The position numbers and the translations under genes were made by a program. The notes under the pieces are model-generated. The model saw nothing but the letters and a program-made list of their open reading frames with translations, made no database searches and was not told where the DNA came from. 34,397 nt of DNA from an uncultured Eubacteriales bacterium. GTDB taxonomy: Bacteria; Bacillota; Clostridia; Lachnospirales; Lachnospiraceae. The stretch covers positions 1-34,397 of the forward strand of contig ONXS01000030.1 of the NCBI GenBank assembly GCA_900321855.1, written 5' to 3'. Of the stretch, positions 25,280 through 32,674 are shown piece after piece (position 1 is the stretch's first letter; every line of letters begins with the position of its first letter).

Positions 25280-25383
25280 TCCTCTATAGTTTTTAATTAT
25301 TCTTTTCATTTAAAAATATGTAATGTATTTCTTTCAGTATTTTTGTTAACTTTATATCATCTAATTTATTCAAGTATAGATGT

Positions 25384-25410
25384 CCTGCTTTTTTGACCGC
25401 TCCCGCTTTA
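25384..25410. repeat. Second partial copy of the palindromic element's left part
   Basis: CCTGCTTTTTTGACCGCTCC and the following CGCTTTA match 25169-25193 apart from two single-base insertions. The copies are in the same orientation about 215 bases apart. No right arm is seen here, so it is probably a decayed or partial copy. Confidence 0.7.
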
Positions 25411-25432
25411 TGTAATAAGGTGTCTGCCCTTT

Positions 25433-26971
25433 CTACCAATTCAATGAGTCATCGAAGTCTTCCAAGGTTGGGTCGAGGGGTTCTTCTCTGAGGACGGTTC
25501 GCATATAGCGGTTGATTTCGGTTCTCATGTCTCTTCTTGAACCGTCTTGTGGCACCATGAGGTTATGGTTTACCCAGATTAAGTGTATGCCTCGTTTTCT
25601 GGCCTCTTCCTCGAACAGACCGTGATAACCGGACATGGATTTGCAGCCCATGTGGGCATACATGATGATGATGTCGCAGTTAAACATCTCGCAGTAGCGG
25701 AACAGTGCCTCTACTCCTGTCTCATATCCTCCATTGGAGCGATTTCTCATAATCATATTTTCGTATAAATATGCAAGGTCTAACATTGCCTGATGTTTGT
25801 CCGTTGTATTTACCATTTCAGTCGACACAAGGCTTAACATATCTGCGATTGGCAGTATTCCCCAGCAATTGATTAGCCATATCGGAAGTGCTGTGTAGTA
25901 GGCTGCCTGAACGCCCCAAGTGATTGCTCTGTGTCTGTGTTCTTTTGCGACCATCAATTTCTTTTCGTAGCCGTCAACAGCCATTTTTGTGAGATATTTG
26001 TCCATATCTAGAAACGCCTGATTTCTTCCGCCTGCTGCCTGATAGACACCATAGCGGTACAGGGCAAGTGTTACACCCATCATCTGCGGATAGTCTGTCT
26101 TTGAGATTTCCATCCACTCCAAAAATTCTTTTGTCTCATCATTAAAACGATTCATGCTCGCAAAAAATGCGTCCCAGTCAAAAGTCTCACCGGTATGCTC
26201 TTCTATGAAATGAATTGCATTGACGACCTCTTTCGCCGCATATTCCTGCACACTCTCCTGTCTGTGACGGATTGGTACGGCTAGCTGGAATGTTGGGATT
26301 TTAAAGGCTCTTGCCTCGATTCCATTTCCCATCAGACTTCCGTCACAGGTGGTATTACACTGTACGGCACAGCAGCCAATCAGCGGAAAATCATCTGCGA
26401 GCGCAACGCCCAATTCTGCTGCCGGCATTGGACACACATCGGACGGAACTCCGTACTCATGTGTCACATCGACATAATAAGTGACTCCGTCCTGTGCCAT
26501 CATTGCACTTGTATACACAGATGGCACCTCAACAGACAGCCAAGTGAGGTTTGGAAATCCGCCCATCAGTGTACTCATCATATTTTCATCAAACAATACG
26601 ATTTTTTTGTTTAATTTCTCATCATTTCCGATTGCTGGGTCTGCCCGAAACATCGTTCCCAACATTCCACAAATATCTGTCACAATAAGTCCCAGTGCAT
26701 TGTGCGCCATTCGGAGCTGATTGCCTCTCATGCCCTCCGTGTGCCTGTCCATAAAATCTGGCAGTGCGAGATAATTAATCATCCAGCGGTATCTAAAAAA
26801 ACCTTTGACATTGTTTGGCTTTAAGGTAAATCCAATCAGCGTTTTCCAGTATCCAAGCCATCTTCTGTAATCGTACCATGTATCCTTAAACCCACGCCAC
26901 TCTCGTCTTTTTCGCGGCTTTTTTCCTGTATAAAACTGTCCAAGTGGTTCACTTCCCAATTGTTTTGACAT
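25433..26971 (-). CDS. 2-hydroxyacyl-CoA dehydratase-like alpha subunit (HgdA-like)
   Basis: A protein of 512 residues, longer than HgdA (about 477) or FldB/HadB (about 410). It has the HgdA-type cluster region FPLIGCCAVQCNTTCDG (Cys200, 201, 205, 209) and the C-terminal region IIMYAHMGCKSMSGYHG (Cys443), which parallels HYNRSCKPWSGY of HgdA. The family removes water from 2-hydroxyacyl-CoA, or in relatives reduces benzoyl-CoA, through a ketyl radical after one-electron activation. The N-terminal 70 residues are basic and aromatic and look additional. The ATG at 26971 has AAAGGA eight bases upstream; the frame is open to 27028. The partner subunit, activase and a CooC-like ATPase are adjacent. 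No CoA-transferase is nearby, so the substrate is open. Confidence 0.88.
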   Translation of the reverse strand: MSKQLGSEPLGQFYTGKKPRKRREWRGFKDTWYDYRRWLGYWKTLIGFTLKPNNVKGFFRYRWMINYLALPDFMDRHTEGMRGNQLRMAHNALGLIVTDICGMLGTMFRADPAIGNDEKLNKKIVLFDENMMSTLMGGFPNLTWLSVEVPSVYTSAMMAQDGVTYYVDVTHEYGVPSDVCPMPAAELGVALADDFPLIGCCAVQCNTTCDGSLMGNGIEARAFKIPTFQLAVPIRHRQESVQEYAAKEVVNAIHFIEEHTGETFDWDAFFASMNRFNDETKEFLEWMEISKTDYPQMMGVTLALYRYGVYQAAGGRNQAFLDMDKYLTKMAVDGYEKKLMVAKEHRHRAITWGVQAAYYTALPIWLINCWGILPIADMLSLVSTEMVNTTDKHQAMLDLAYLYENMIMRNRSNGGYETGVEALFRYCEMFNCDIIIMYAHMGCKSMSGYHGLFEEEARKRGIHLIWVNHNLMVPQDGSRRDMRTEINRYMRTVLREEPLDPTLEDFDDSLNW

Positions 26972-27033
26972 AGTTTTGTTCCTTTCTATTATTCTAGTCC
27001 AAATATTTGCATTTGAACGCAGATACACAATCC

Positions 27034-27065
27034 CCCGCCTCTAAGACGCAAAGACGCAGGCTGGG
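27034..27065 (-). other. Intercistronic hairpin between the two dehydratase genes
   Basis: CCCGCCT (27034-27040) and AGGCTGGG (27058-27065) can pair with one bulge around a loop of about 17 bases that contains a duplicated GACGCA. It lies in the 140-base spacer between the subunit genes. It is GC-rich against an AT-rich background. No T-run follows on the minus strand, so it is not an obvious terminator. Confidence 0.35.
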
Positions 27066-27111
27066 AGTATCGTCAGCATATCATTTCCAGATTTTATATT
27101 TTCTGTATTCT

Positions 27112-28302
27112 TTATGCTTTTTCTGCATTTGCCTTCTTAATCTCCAGACTTTCCACAAATGCCTGCACTCTGGTTCTGAGCTGTCCTGATGTACCCACAT
27201 TGTATGGTCGGTCTACCGACAATACAGGATACCCATATTCCTCTCTCATAATGTGAAATGCAGAGGCTCTCTCATATCCCCAGTAATCACAGAACTTCAT
27301 CTGCTCATAAATCAGTCCGTCCGCATGATATTCCTTTGCAAGAAAGTCCACATAGGTATGGCGCTCATTAATTTTTGCAGTATTCATAAATCTCGGACAT
27401 TTGCCCCATTCCAGATATGTCCTGCAAATCTGAAGTAACACATCTTCGGTATCGTTGAGCTTGATTTCACTTCTTCCCGGAAGTGAGCCAAAACAAAACC
27501 GGTCTGCAACCACAAGTGCTCCTGCGTCTTCGATTAATTTGATAAACATTGGGTCATCAATTTCCGAACCGACAAGTACGACTCTCGCGCGATAGTGAGG
27601 TTTTTCATCCACTTCTCTCGTCTTTAACTCTTCTACTGTCTCTCTGAGTTTATCTAAAATTAAATCCTTTGGACAGCAATAAGTTGCAAGACAAAATACT
27701 GCAAATTCGTATCCTGTAATTCTTGGATTTTTCTCTTTTCGATATTCTCCCATCTCAGAAATCAGTCTGCTCACCTCGTTTTGAAGTTCTACTGATTTTC
27801 TGAGTGCCTCGTCACTGGTATCAATCCCATAGACTTCTGACAGTGGTGTCAACACATGAATTCGCATCTGATTGACATAGTGTTCTAGTGCAGTCTCATC
27901 GTTTTTCATAGGGACATCGGAATAGGACACAAAAAATTTCTCTTTGTTGCAGAGATTTCCATGTTCAATGTTCTCGACACAGCGATTCATCTGTGCACAC
28001 GCGTCAGGAGCAATGATACAGTCTAAGAACTCATATCCGCCCTCAATCGCTCGCTCTAAAATGGCTCTGCACGCCTCACAGAGCATACTGCTCAGATAAT
28101 AAGACCCCATATCAAGAGAACCTGTTCTCGGAGCTCTAAGTCTCACAGAAAAGGTTCCGGGCAAATTAATCAAAGGCTCTGGAATTTGAAAACACACAGC
28201 TCCAATCGCTTTGTCTCCTCTGTTTTGCGCCTGTCTCACAAGGTCGTGGTTGACCTCTGTGAGCAATTTTTCAAAATAATATAAATGTTTTAAATCTTTC
28301 AT
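27112..28302 (-). CDS. 2-hydroxyacyl-CoA dehydratase-like beta subunit (HgdB-like)
   Basis: A protein of 396 residues, close to the usual 375-380 of HgdB/HadC subunits. Cysteines are concentrated in the N-terminal third: CEAC (75, 78), then DCIIAPDACAQMNRC (95, 102, 108), which occupies the place of the PTTCD-type cluster motif of HgdB. The C-terminal half has VVLVGSEIDDP and a late FCDYWGYE segment, typical of the second Rossmann-like lobe. It should pair with the alpha-like subunit encoded next to form the electron-accepting heterodimer. Cysteines are more numerous than expected for a single [4Fe-4S] site, so a larger or second cluster is possible (inference). The ATG at 28302 follows GGAAATGAAG. 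Confidence 0.87.
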   Translation of the reverse strand: MKDLKHLYYFEKLLTEVNHDLVRQAQNRGDKAIGAVCFQIPEPLINLPGTFSVRLRAPRTGSLDMGSYYLSSMLCEACRAILERAIEGGYEFLDCIIAPDACAQMNRCVENIEHGNLCNKEKFFVSYSDVPMKNDETALEHYVNQMRIHVLTPLSEVYGIDTSDEALRKSVELQNEVSRLISEMGEYRKEKNPRITGYEFAVFCLATYCCPKDLILDKLRETVEELKTREVDEKPHYRARVVLVGSEIDDPMFIKLIEDAGALVVADRFCFGSLPGRSEIKLNDTEDVLLQICRTYLEWGKCPRFMNTAKINERHTYVDFLAKEYHADGLIYEQMKFCDYWGYERASAFHIMREEYGYPVLSVDRPYNVGTSGQLRTRVQAFVESLEIKKANAEKA

Positions 28303-28360
28303 TCTTCATTTCCAATCGTTTCATAATTTCTTCTGAACAAAAGTCATTCGGGCGAAATGC

Positions 28361-29122
28361 TTAAATTCCCATATGTTCCAGTGCTGTTTTCGCACCTTCT
28401 ACAATGCCTGAATTTTCTGGGAGATAGAAGATATTTTCTCCTTTGATGTCATACTCTGCAAGGTTTCCATCATTTAAAATCGCTGCGACAATTTCCATAT
28501 CCCCTACATTCATAAGTTCCACTACTTCTTTTGAAGGAATTCTGTTTGCAATCACGCCGACCTTTTCATACATCACGAGTTCATCTGCCACAGATTTGAT
28601 GGTCTTGATAACCTCACAGCCTTTTTTTGACGCATCTGTGACTAAAAGTAAATGTGTCACCTTTTCCATGACACGTCTGTTAATCTGCTCAATTCCCGCC
28701 TCACCGTCAATTACAACATAGTCAAAGTTTGATGAGAGAATTGTGATGACTTCTTTTAAATATGTATTGATTTTACAGTAACAACCTGCGCTCTCTGGTC
28801 TTCCAATGGCAATAAATGCGTATCCGTCCTGCTCAGAAATGGCATCATAAATTTCATACTTTGCATCGCCGAGCAATTCCATTGCCGATTTTACATCTCC
28901 GTCCTCTACTGTACTGATGACTTCTTTTCGAATATCGTCAATGGTCTTCTTTACCTCAATATTTAATACAGTGGATAATCCCACTGCCGGGTCTGCATCA
29001 ATTGCAAGAATTTTCTTGTCCGGATATTTGCGAACCAGTTCTTTTACAATGGCTCCGGCAAGGGAGGTCTTACCAACTCCGCCTTTTCCCGCTACTGCTA
29101 CGATTTTTGTTTTGTTTTCCAT
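28361..29122 (-). CDS. CooC/AcsF-type metal-insertion ATPase
   Basis: A 253-residue MinD/ParA-fold ATPase with the deviant Walker A loop GKGGVGKTS (about 12-20), IDADPA (about 41-46) and DYVVIDGEAGIEQINR. It carries the CooC hallmark: two cysteines in a Cys-x-Cys motif (GCYCKIN, Cys114 and Cys116), which in CooC1 bind Ni(II) at the dimer interface. Known members insert nickel into CO dehydrogenase (CooC) or acetyl-CoA synthase (AcsF). Neither enzyme is visible in this window, but an acetyl-CoA-synthase-like domain protein is encoded four genes downstream. The ATG at 29122 has AAAGGAGA upstream, and the gene overlaps the 3' end of the radical SAM gene by 53 bases, implying coupled expression. 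Confidence 0.9.
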   Translation of the reverse strand: MENKTKIVAVAGKGGVGKTSLAGAIVKELVRKYPDKKILAIDADPAVGLSTVLNIEVKKTIDDIRKEVISTVEDGDVKSAMELLGDAKYEIYDAISEQDGYAFIAIGRPESAGCYCKINTYLKEVITILSSNFDYVVIDGEAGIEQINRRVMEKVTHLLLVTDASKKGCEVIKTIKSVADELVMYEKVGVIANRIPSKEVVELMNVGDMEIVAAILNDGNLAEYDIKGENIFYLPENSGIVEGAKTALEHMGI

Positions 29123-31157
29123 TTCTGTTTGTCTCCTTTGTCACAGACCTGCCTTTCGACTGATTTTTGCCTGCCGCCTGTGAATTTTTATATTTGTCTG
29201 TTTTTTCATTCTGTGTGGTTTGGTTTCTGTGATTTGAATTTTCTATGTTCTTCCCTGCATGTTTTTGACTTCCCGTATTTGCTTTTCTGCCGGAATCTTT
29301 GGCTGTCTTGTTCTTTTTGCCTTCCTGTTTTCTCGCAATTGCACCCTGATAACCGGCATTTTTTCTCGGTGGAATCAGACACTCTTTCTCAAATCCAATC
29401 AAATCTTCCCTTCCCTCGCGGAGAAGTGCCTCTTTGACAAGGTCATAATTTTTCGGGTCGCGGTACTGAATTAACGCTCTCTGAAGTGCCTTCTCATGTG
29501 GTTCTCTTGCCACATAGACTTCTGTCATTGTGAGTGGGTCAATTCCCGTGTAATACATACAGGTCGATACGGTTCCCGGTGTCGGATAGAAATCCTGCAC
29601 CTGCTCTGGCATATATCCGAGATTTCTCAGATACTCTGCGAGCGCAATCGCATCTTTTAATTTACTTCCGGGGTGTGAGGACATCAGATATGGAACGATA
29701 TACTGGTCCATCTTCAACTCCTTGTTGACACGCTCAAATTCCTTGCAAAATTCATTGTAAATCTCTACCCCCGGTTTTCCCATTTTTGACAGCACATTGT
29801 TTGTGATGTGCTCTGGTGCCACACGGAGCTGTCCACTGACGTGATATTTACAGATTTCCTTTAAAAATGATTTGTCTTTATCTGCAACCACATAGTCAAA
29901 ACGAAATCCTGAGCGGACAAACACCTTTTTGACCTTTGGCATCTTTCGAAGTTTGCGAAGTAATTCTATGTAATCCTTGTGGTCTACCTCTAAGTTCTGA
30001 CATGGTTTTGGGTAGAGACATTTTTTATTGGTACACGCACCATATTTTAACTGCTTTTTGCAGGCTGGCTTTCGAAACTCCGCAGTCGGACCTCCAACAT
30101 CGTGAATATACCCCTTGAAATCAGTGTCCTCGATACACTGTTTTGCCTCTTCTATAATATTCTCATGACTTCTCGCCTGAACAATTCTTCCCTCATGAAA
30201 AGTCAGTGCACAGAAATTGCACTCTCCGTAACAGCCTCTGTTTGAGGTCAGAGAGAATTTTATTTCCCGAATTGCCGGAATTCCACCATCTTTCTCATAC
30301 ATCGGATGATAATTTCTCATATATGGAAGTGAGTACACATCATCCATCTCCATCATGGAGAGCGGCTCAGATGCCGTGTTGACTACCACATACATCGCTC
30401 CGTCATAAGTCTCATACATCTTCTTTCCCGAAAATGGGTCTGTATTCTCGTACTGAATTTTAAAACTTTCCGCATATTTTCTCTTGTCTGATTTGATTTC
30501 TTCAAAATCAGGGAGTCTTACCGCATCTTCTACCAAAGAGGAATCTCTTGTCTTAAATACCGTCCCCTTGATATAGGTCAAGTCCTTGACCGCAATTCCC
30601 GCTGCCAGACCATCTGCAATTTCTACAATACTCTTCTCTCCCATACCATAAGAGATAATATCTGCTCCTGAATCTAAGAGAATGGACCTTCTCACCTTGT
30701 CTGACCAATAATCATAGTGTCCAAGTCTCCGAAGACTCGCCTCAAGTCCACCGATGATGATTGGAGTCTTTTTATAGGTTCTTCGAATCAGATTGCAGTA
30801 CACAATGACCGCATAATCTGGTCGCTTTCCCATCACTCCACCCGGACTGTATGCGTCCTGATGTCTCCTCTTTTTCGATACCGTGTAGTGATTCACCATA
30901 GAATCCATGTTTCCCGAAGAAACCAAAAATCCAAGTCTTGGCTCTCCAAATACATTGATACTCTCTGGATTGTTGAAATCCGGCTGGGCAATAAAGCCAA
31001 CCGTATAGCCAAATGACTCTAATACCCTTGTAATGACTGCGCTGCCAAAACTAGGATGATCTACATAGGCATCTCCACACACATATACAAAATCTAATTG
31101 TTCGATTCCCAAATCCAGCATATCCTGTCTGCATACTGGTAAATATCCGTTTGCCAT
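29070..31157 (-). CDS. YgiQ-family radical SAM protein
   Basis: A protein of 695 residues. The radical SAM cluster motif is C-x3-C-x2-C in RGCYGECNFCAL (Cys309, 313, 316). The N-terminal 280 residues contain the YgiQ pattern (VYVCGDAYVDHPSFGSAVI, IIIGGLEASLRRLGHYDYW), which resembles a cobalamin-binding type fold. The last 85 residues are a low-complexity tail of Lys, Asn, Ser, Gly and Gln that is probably disordered and overlaps the next gene. YgiQ proteins are widespread and their reaction is not established. Whether it acts with the downstream metalloenzyme genes or is only a transcriptional neighbour cannot be told from sequence. The ATG at 31157 follows AAAGGAAA. Confidence 0.93.
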   Translation of the reverse strand: MANGYLPVCRQDMLDLGIEQLDFVYVCGDAYVDHPSFGSAVITRVLESFGYTVGFIAQPDFNNPESINVFGEPRLGFLVSSGNMDSMVNHYTVSKKRRHQDAYSPGGVMGKRPDYAVIVYCNLIRRTYKKTPIIIGGLEASLRRLGHYDYWSDKVRRSILLDSGADIISYGMGEKSIVEIADGLAAGIAVKDLTYIKGTVFKTRDSSLVEDAVRLPDFEEIKSDKRKYAESFKIQYENTDPFSGKKMYETYDGAMYVVVNTASEPLSMMEMDDVYSLPYMRNYHPMYEKDGGIPAIREIKFSLTSNRGCYGECNFCALTFHEGRIVQARSHENIIEEAKQCIEDTDFKGYIHDVGGPTAEFRKPACKKQLKYGACTNKKCLYPKPCQNLEVDHKDYIELLRKLRKMPKVKKVFVRSGFRFDYVVADKDKSFLKEICKYHVSGQLRVAPEHITNNVLSKMGKPGVEIYNEFCKEFERVNKELKMDQYIVPYLMSSHPGSKLKDAIALAEYLRNLGYMPEQVQDFYPTPGTVSTCMYYTGIDPLTMTEVYVAREPHEKALQRALIQYRDPKNYDLVKEALLREGREDLIGFEKECLIPPRKNAGYQGAIARKQEGKKNKTAKDSGRKANTGSQKHAGKNIENSNHRNQTTQNEKTDKYKNSQAAGKNQSKGRSVTKETNRNGKQNKNRSSSGKRRSW

Positions 31158-31190
31158 TTTTCGTGTTTCCTTTTACTTATCTATTACAAT

Positions 31191-31220
31191 CGAAAACCAT
31201 ATCTGTTCAGATATGGCTTT
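31191..31220 (-). terminator. Hairpin terminator after the DUF362 gene
   Basis: CCATATCTG and CAGATATGG form a perfect 9-bp stem with a 2-base loop, extended by A/T pairs. On the minus strand it is followed by TTTTCGATT. It lies about 30 bases after the stop of the DUF362 gene and before the radical SAM gene. The T-run is short, so termination may be partial. Confidence 0.6.
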
Positions 31221-31245
31221 CTGTCTTTTGATTCAATTTCTGTTT

Positions 31246-32247
31246 TTACTGCTGACTCATTTGAAAAGGCTTTAAATCCTGTACTGCATCTGCCGGTTTT
31301 ATCACCTCATCTTCATTGTCAATATCGATGAGAATATATTTATCATTTCCCATGCCAAGCTCTTTCATATAAGAGAGCTGTCTGAGTCCATGACGAGTTT
31401 CAATTCTCTCAACCAAATCTTTGTGCTCGTCCTCTTTCATTGCATAGACCAAATCGACACACGCCTGATCTGCCGAGAGAATATCCGTAGATGCAATAAT
31501 GCCAACATTTGGTGTGACAACCGGCATTGCATGGACACCCTCACAGTCACAGGACACCGACATATTTCTCATCACATTGATAAATGTGATATGTTTGCCA
31601 AAATAGTCTACTGTAGCCTTTGTCGACTCTGTCATTCGCTCCATAAATTCTTCTTTTGCAATATCCCACTGGTTATCCTGATTTGGAGTCGTGTGAATCA
31701 TTGCTTTTCCAATTCTTCCATCTGCGCAGCCAATACCAATGTTCTTGTTGGAACCGCCAAATCCACCCTGTGTATGACCCTTAAAATGTGTCAGCACAAG
31801 CATAGAATCATAATCTGTGATTGTCTTACCCATTGACATCTCTGTAAACCATTTTCCATTGTTTACAGGCAGCATTACCGTTCCGTCTGCATCCATAATA
31901 TCTACATCTGCAAATGTCCAGCCATTGACCTTCAATGTCTCTAAATGCTGCTCTGTTGTATATCTGTCTCCATCATAGTAGGTATTTGTCTCTACTATTT
32001 TTGCATTGTCTAACTCCTTGTCAAACAATTCTTTTACCCACGGTCTTGGAATAATATTTGGTCCGTGCTGTTCTCCTGTATGGAGTTTGACTGCAATCTT
32101 TCCTCCGATGTTTCCGTTTACCCTGTTATAAATTTTTCTGAGCCCCTCTTCTGATAAATCTCTTGTAAAATATACAATGGATTCATTCCCTGTACGCTCG
32201 CTATAAGGTACATATACATTTCCATTTGTTCCCGGTGTTGCCATCAT
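31246..32247 (-). CDS. DUF362-family protein
   Basis: A soluble protein of 333 residues matching the DUF362 pattern. IAVKLHTGEQHGPNIIPRPWVKELFDK is followed by LVLTHFKGHTQGGFGGSNKNIGIGCADGRIGKAMIH and a conserved NVMRNMSVSCDCEG. Many DUF362 proteins carry an added 4Fe-4S ferredoxin domain; none is visible here, only isolated cysteines. Function of the family is unknown, though redox roles are often suggested. The start has two adjacent ATGs (32247 and 32244) after GGAGG; either is possible. It lies 22 bases after the YolD-like gene and is closed by a hairpin terminator, so it belongs to the polymerase transcript and not to the metalloenzyme run. Confidence 0.9.
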   Translation of the reverse strand: MMATPGTNGNVYVPYSERTGNESIVYFTRDLSEEGLRKIYNRVNGNIGGKIAVKLHTGEQHGPNIIPRPWVKELFDKELDNAKIVETNTYYDGDRYTTEQHLETLKVNGWTFADVDIMDADGTVMLPVNNGKWFTEMSMGKTITDYDSMLVLTHFKGHTQGGFGGSNKNIGIGCADGRIGKAMIHTTPNQDNQWDIAKEEFMERMTESTKATVDYFGKHITFINVMRNMSVSCDCEGVHAMPVVTPNVGIIASTDILSADQACVDLVYAMKEDEHKDLVERIETRHGLRQLSYMKELGMGNDKYILIDIDNEDEVIKPADAVQDLKPFQMSQQ

Positions 32248-32269
32248 TCATTTCCTCCGTTCTAATTTC

Positions 32270-32674
32270 CTACACAAAGTTAATACTTATTATATCACAA
32301 ACAGATATATTTTCTCCACTTCTGATTCTAATTTTTTTATTAAATCTGTCAATCTTCTCCACATATCCCAAAACAGTCTCATATCTGCCGCCTTCTTTTC
32401 GCTCGTCTGGTACAAAATAGGTAATCTGAACCTGTACCTCGTCCTTGTGTTCCAAAACGAATTGCAGCTTTTCATTCAGCATATAGGTTTCATCTTCCGT
32501 GAGCTGTACCATATCCTCTGTCAGTCGCTCCGTCTCTTTCATCGCCGCCGAATGACCAGTCAGTGCTGCAAATGGAGCAAACTGAGCCGCGCGGTCAGAA
32601 ATAGGCATCTGACTGTGTTTTTTAGATACATGGTGTGGCAGATTCAGTATGTCGCTGTAATCTCTCTCTTTCAT
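32270..32674 (-). CDS. YolD-like protein
   Basis: A protein of 134 residues. The N-terminal SDRAAQFAPFAALTGHSAAMKE segment is the YolD-family signature. It is followed by a helical ERLTEDMVQLTEDE region and a C-terminal beta-rich part (VQVQITYFVPDERKEGGRY). YolD-like proteins are usually encoded beside Y-family polymerases and are thought to be functional partners, perhaps replacing UmuD. Here the start overlaps the polymerase stop by four bases (ATGA), implying translational coupling. Confidence 0.92.
   Translation of the reverse strand: MKERDYSDILNLPHHVSKKHSQMPISDRAAQFAPFAALTGHSAAMKETERLTEDMVQLTEDETYMLNEKLQFVLEHKDEVQVQITYFVPDERKEGGRYETVLGYVEKIDRFNKKIRIRSGENISVCDIISINFV

Noticed and set aside
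23381..29122. Complete CO dehydrogenase/acetyl-CoA synthase pathway
   Set aside because: Only a CooC-like ATPase and a truncated ACS-like protein are present. No CODH catalytic subunit, no full ACS and no corrinoid protein genes are seen.
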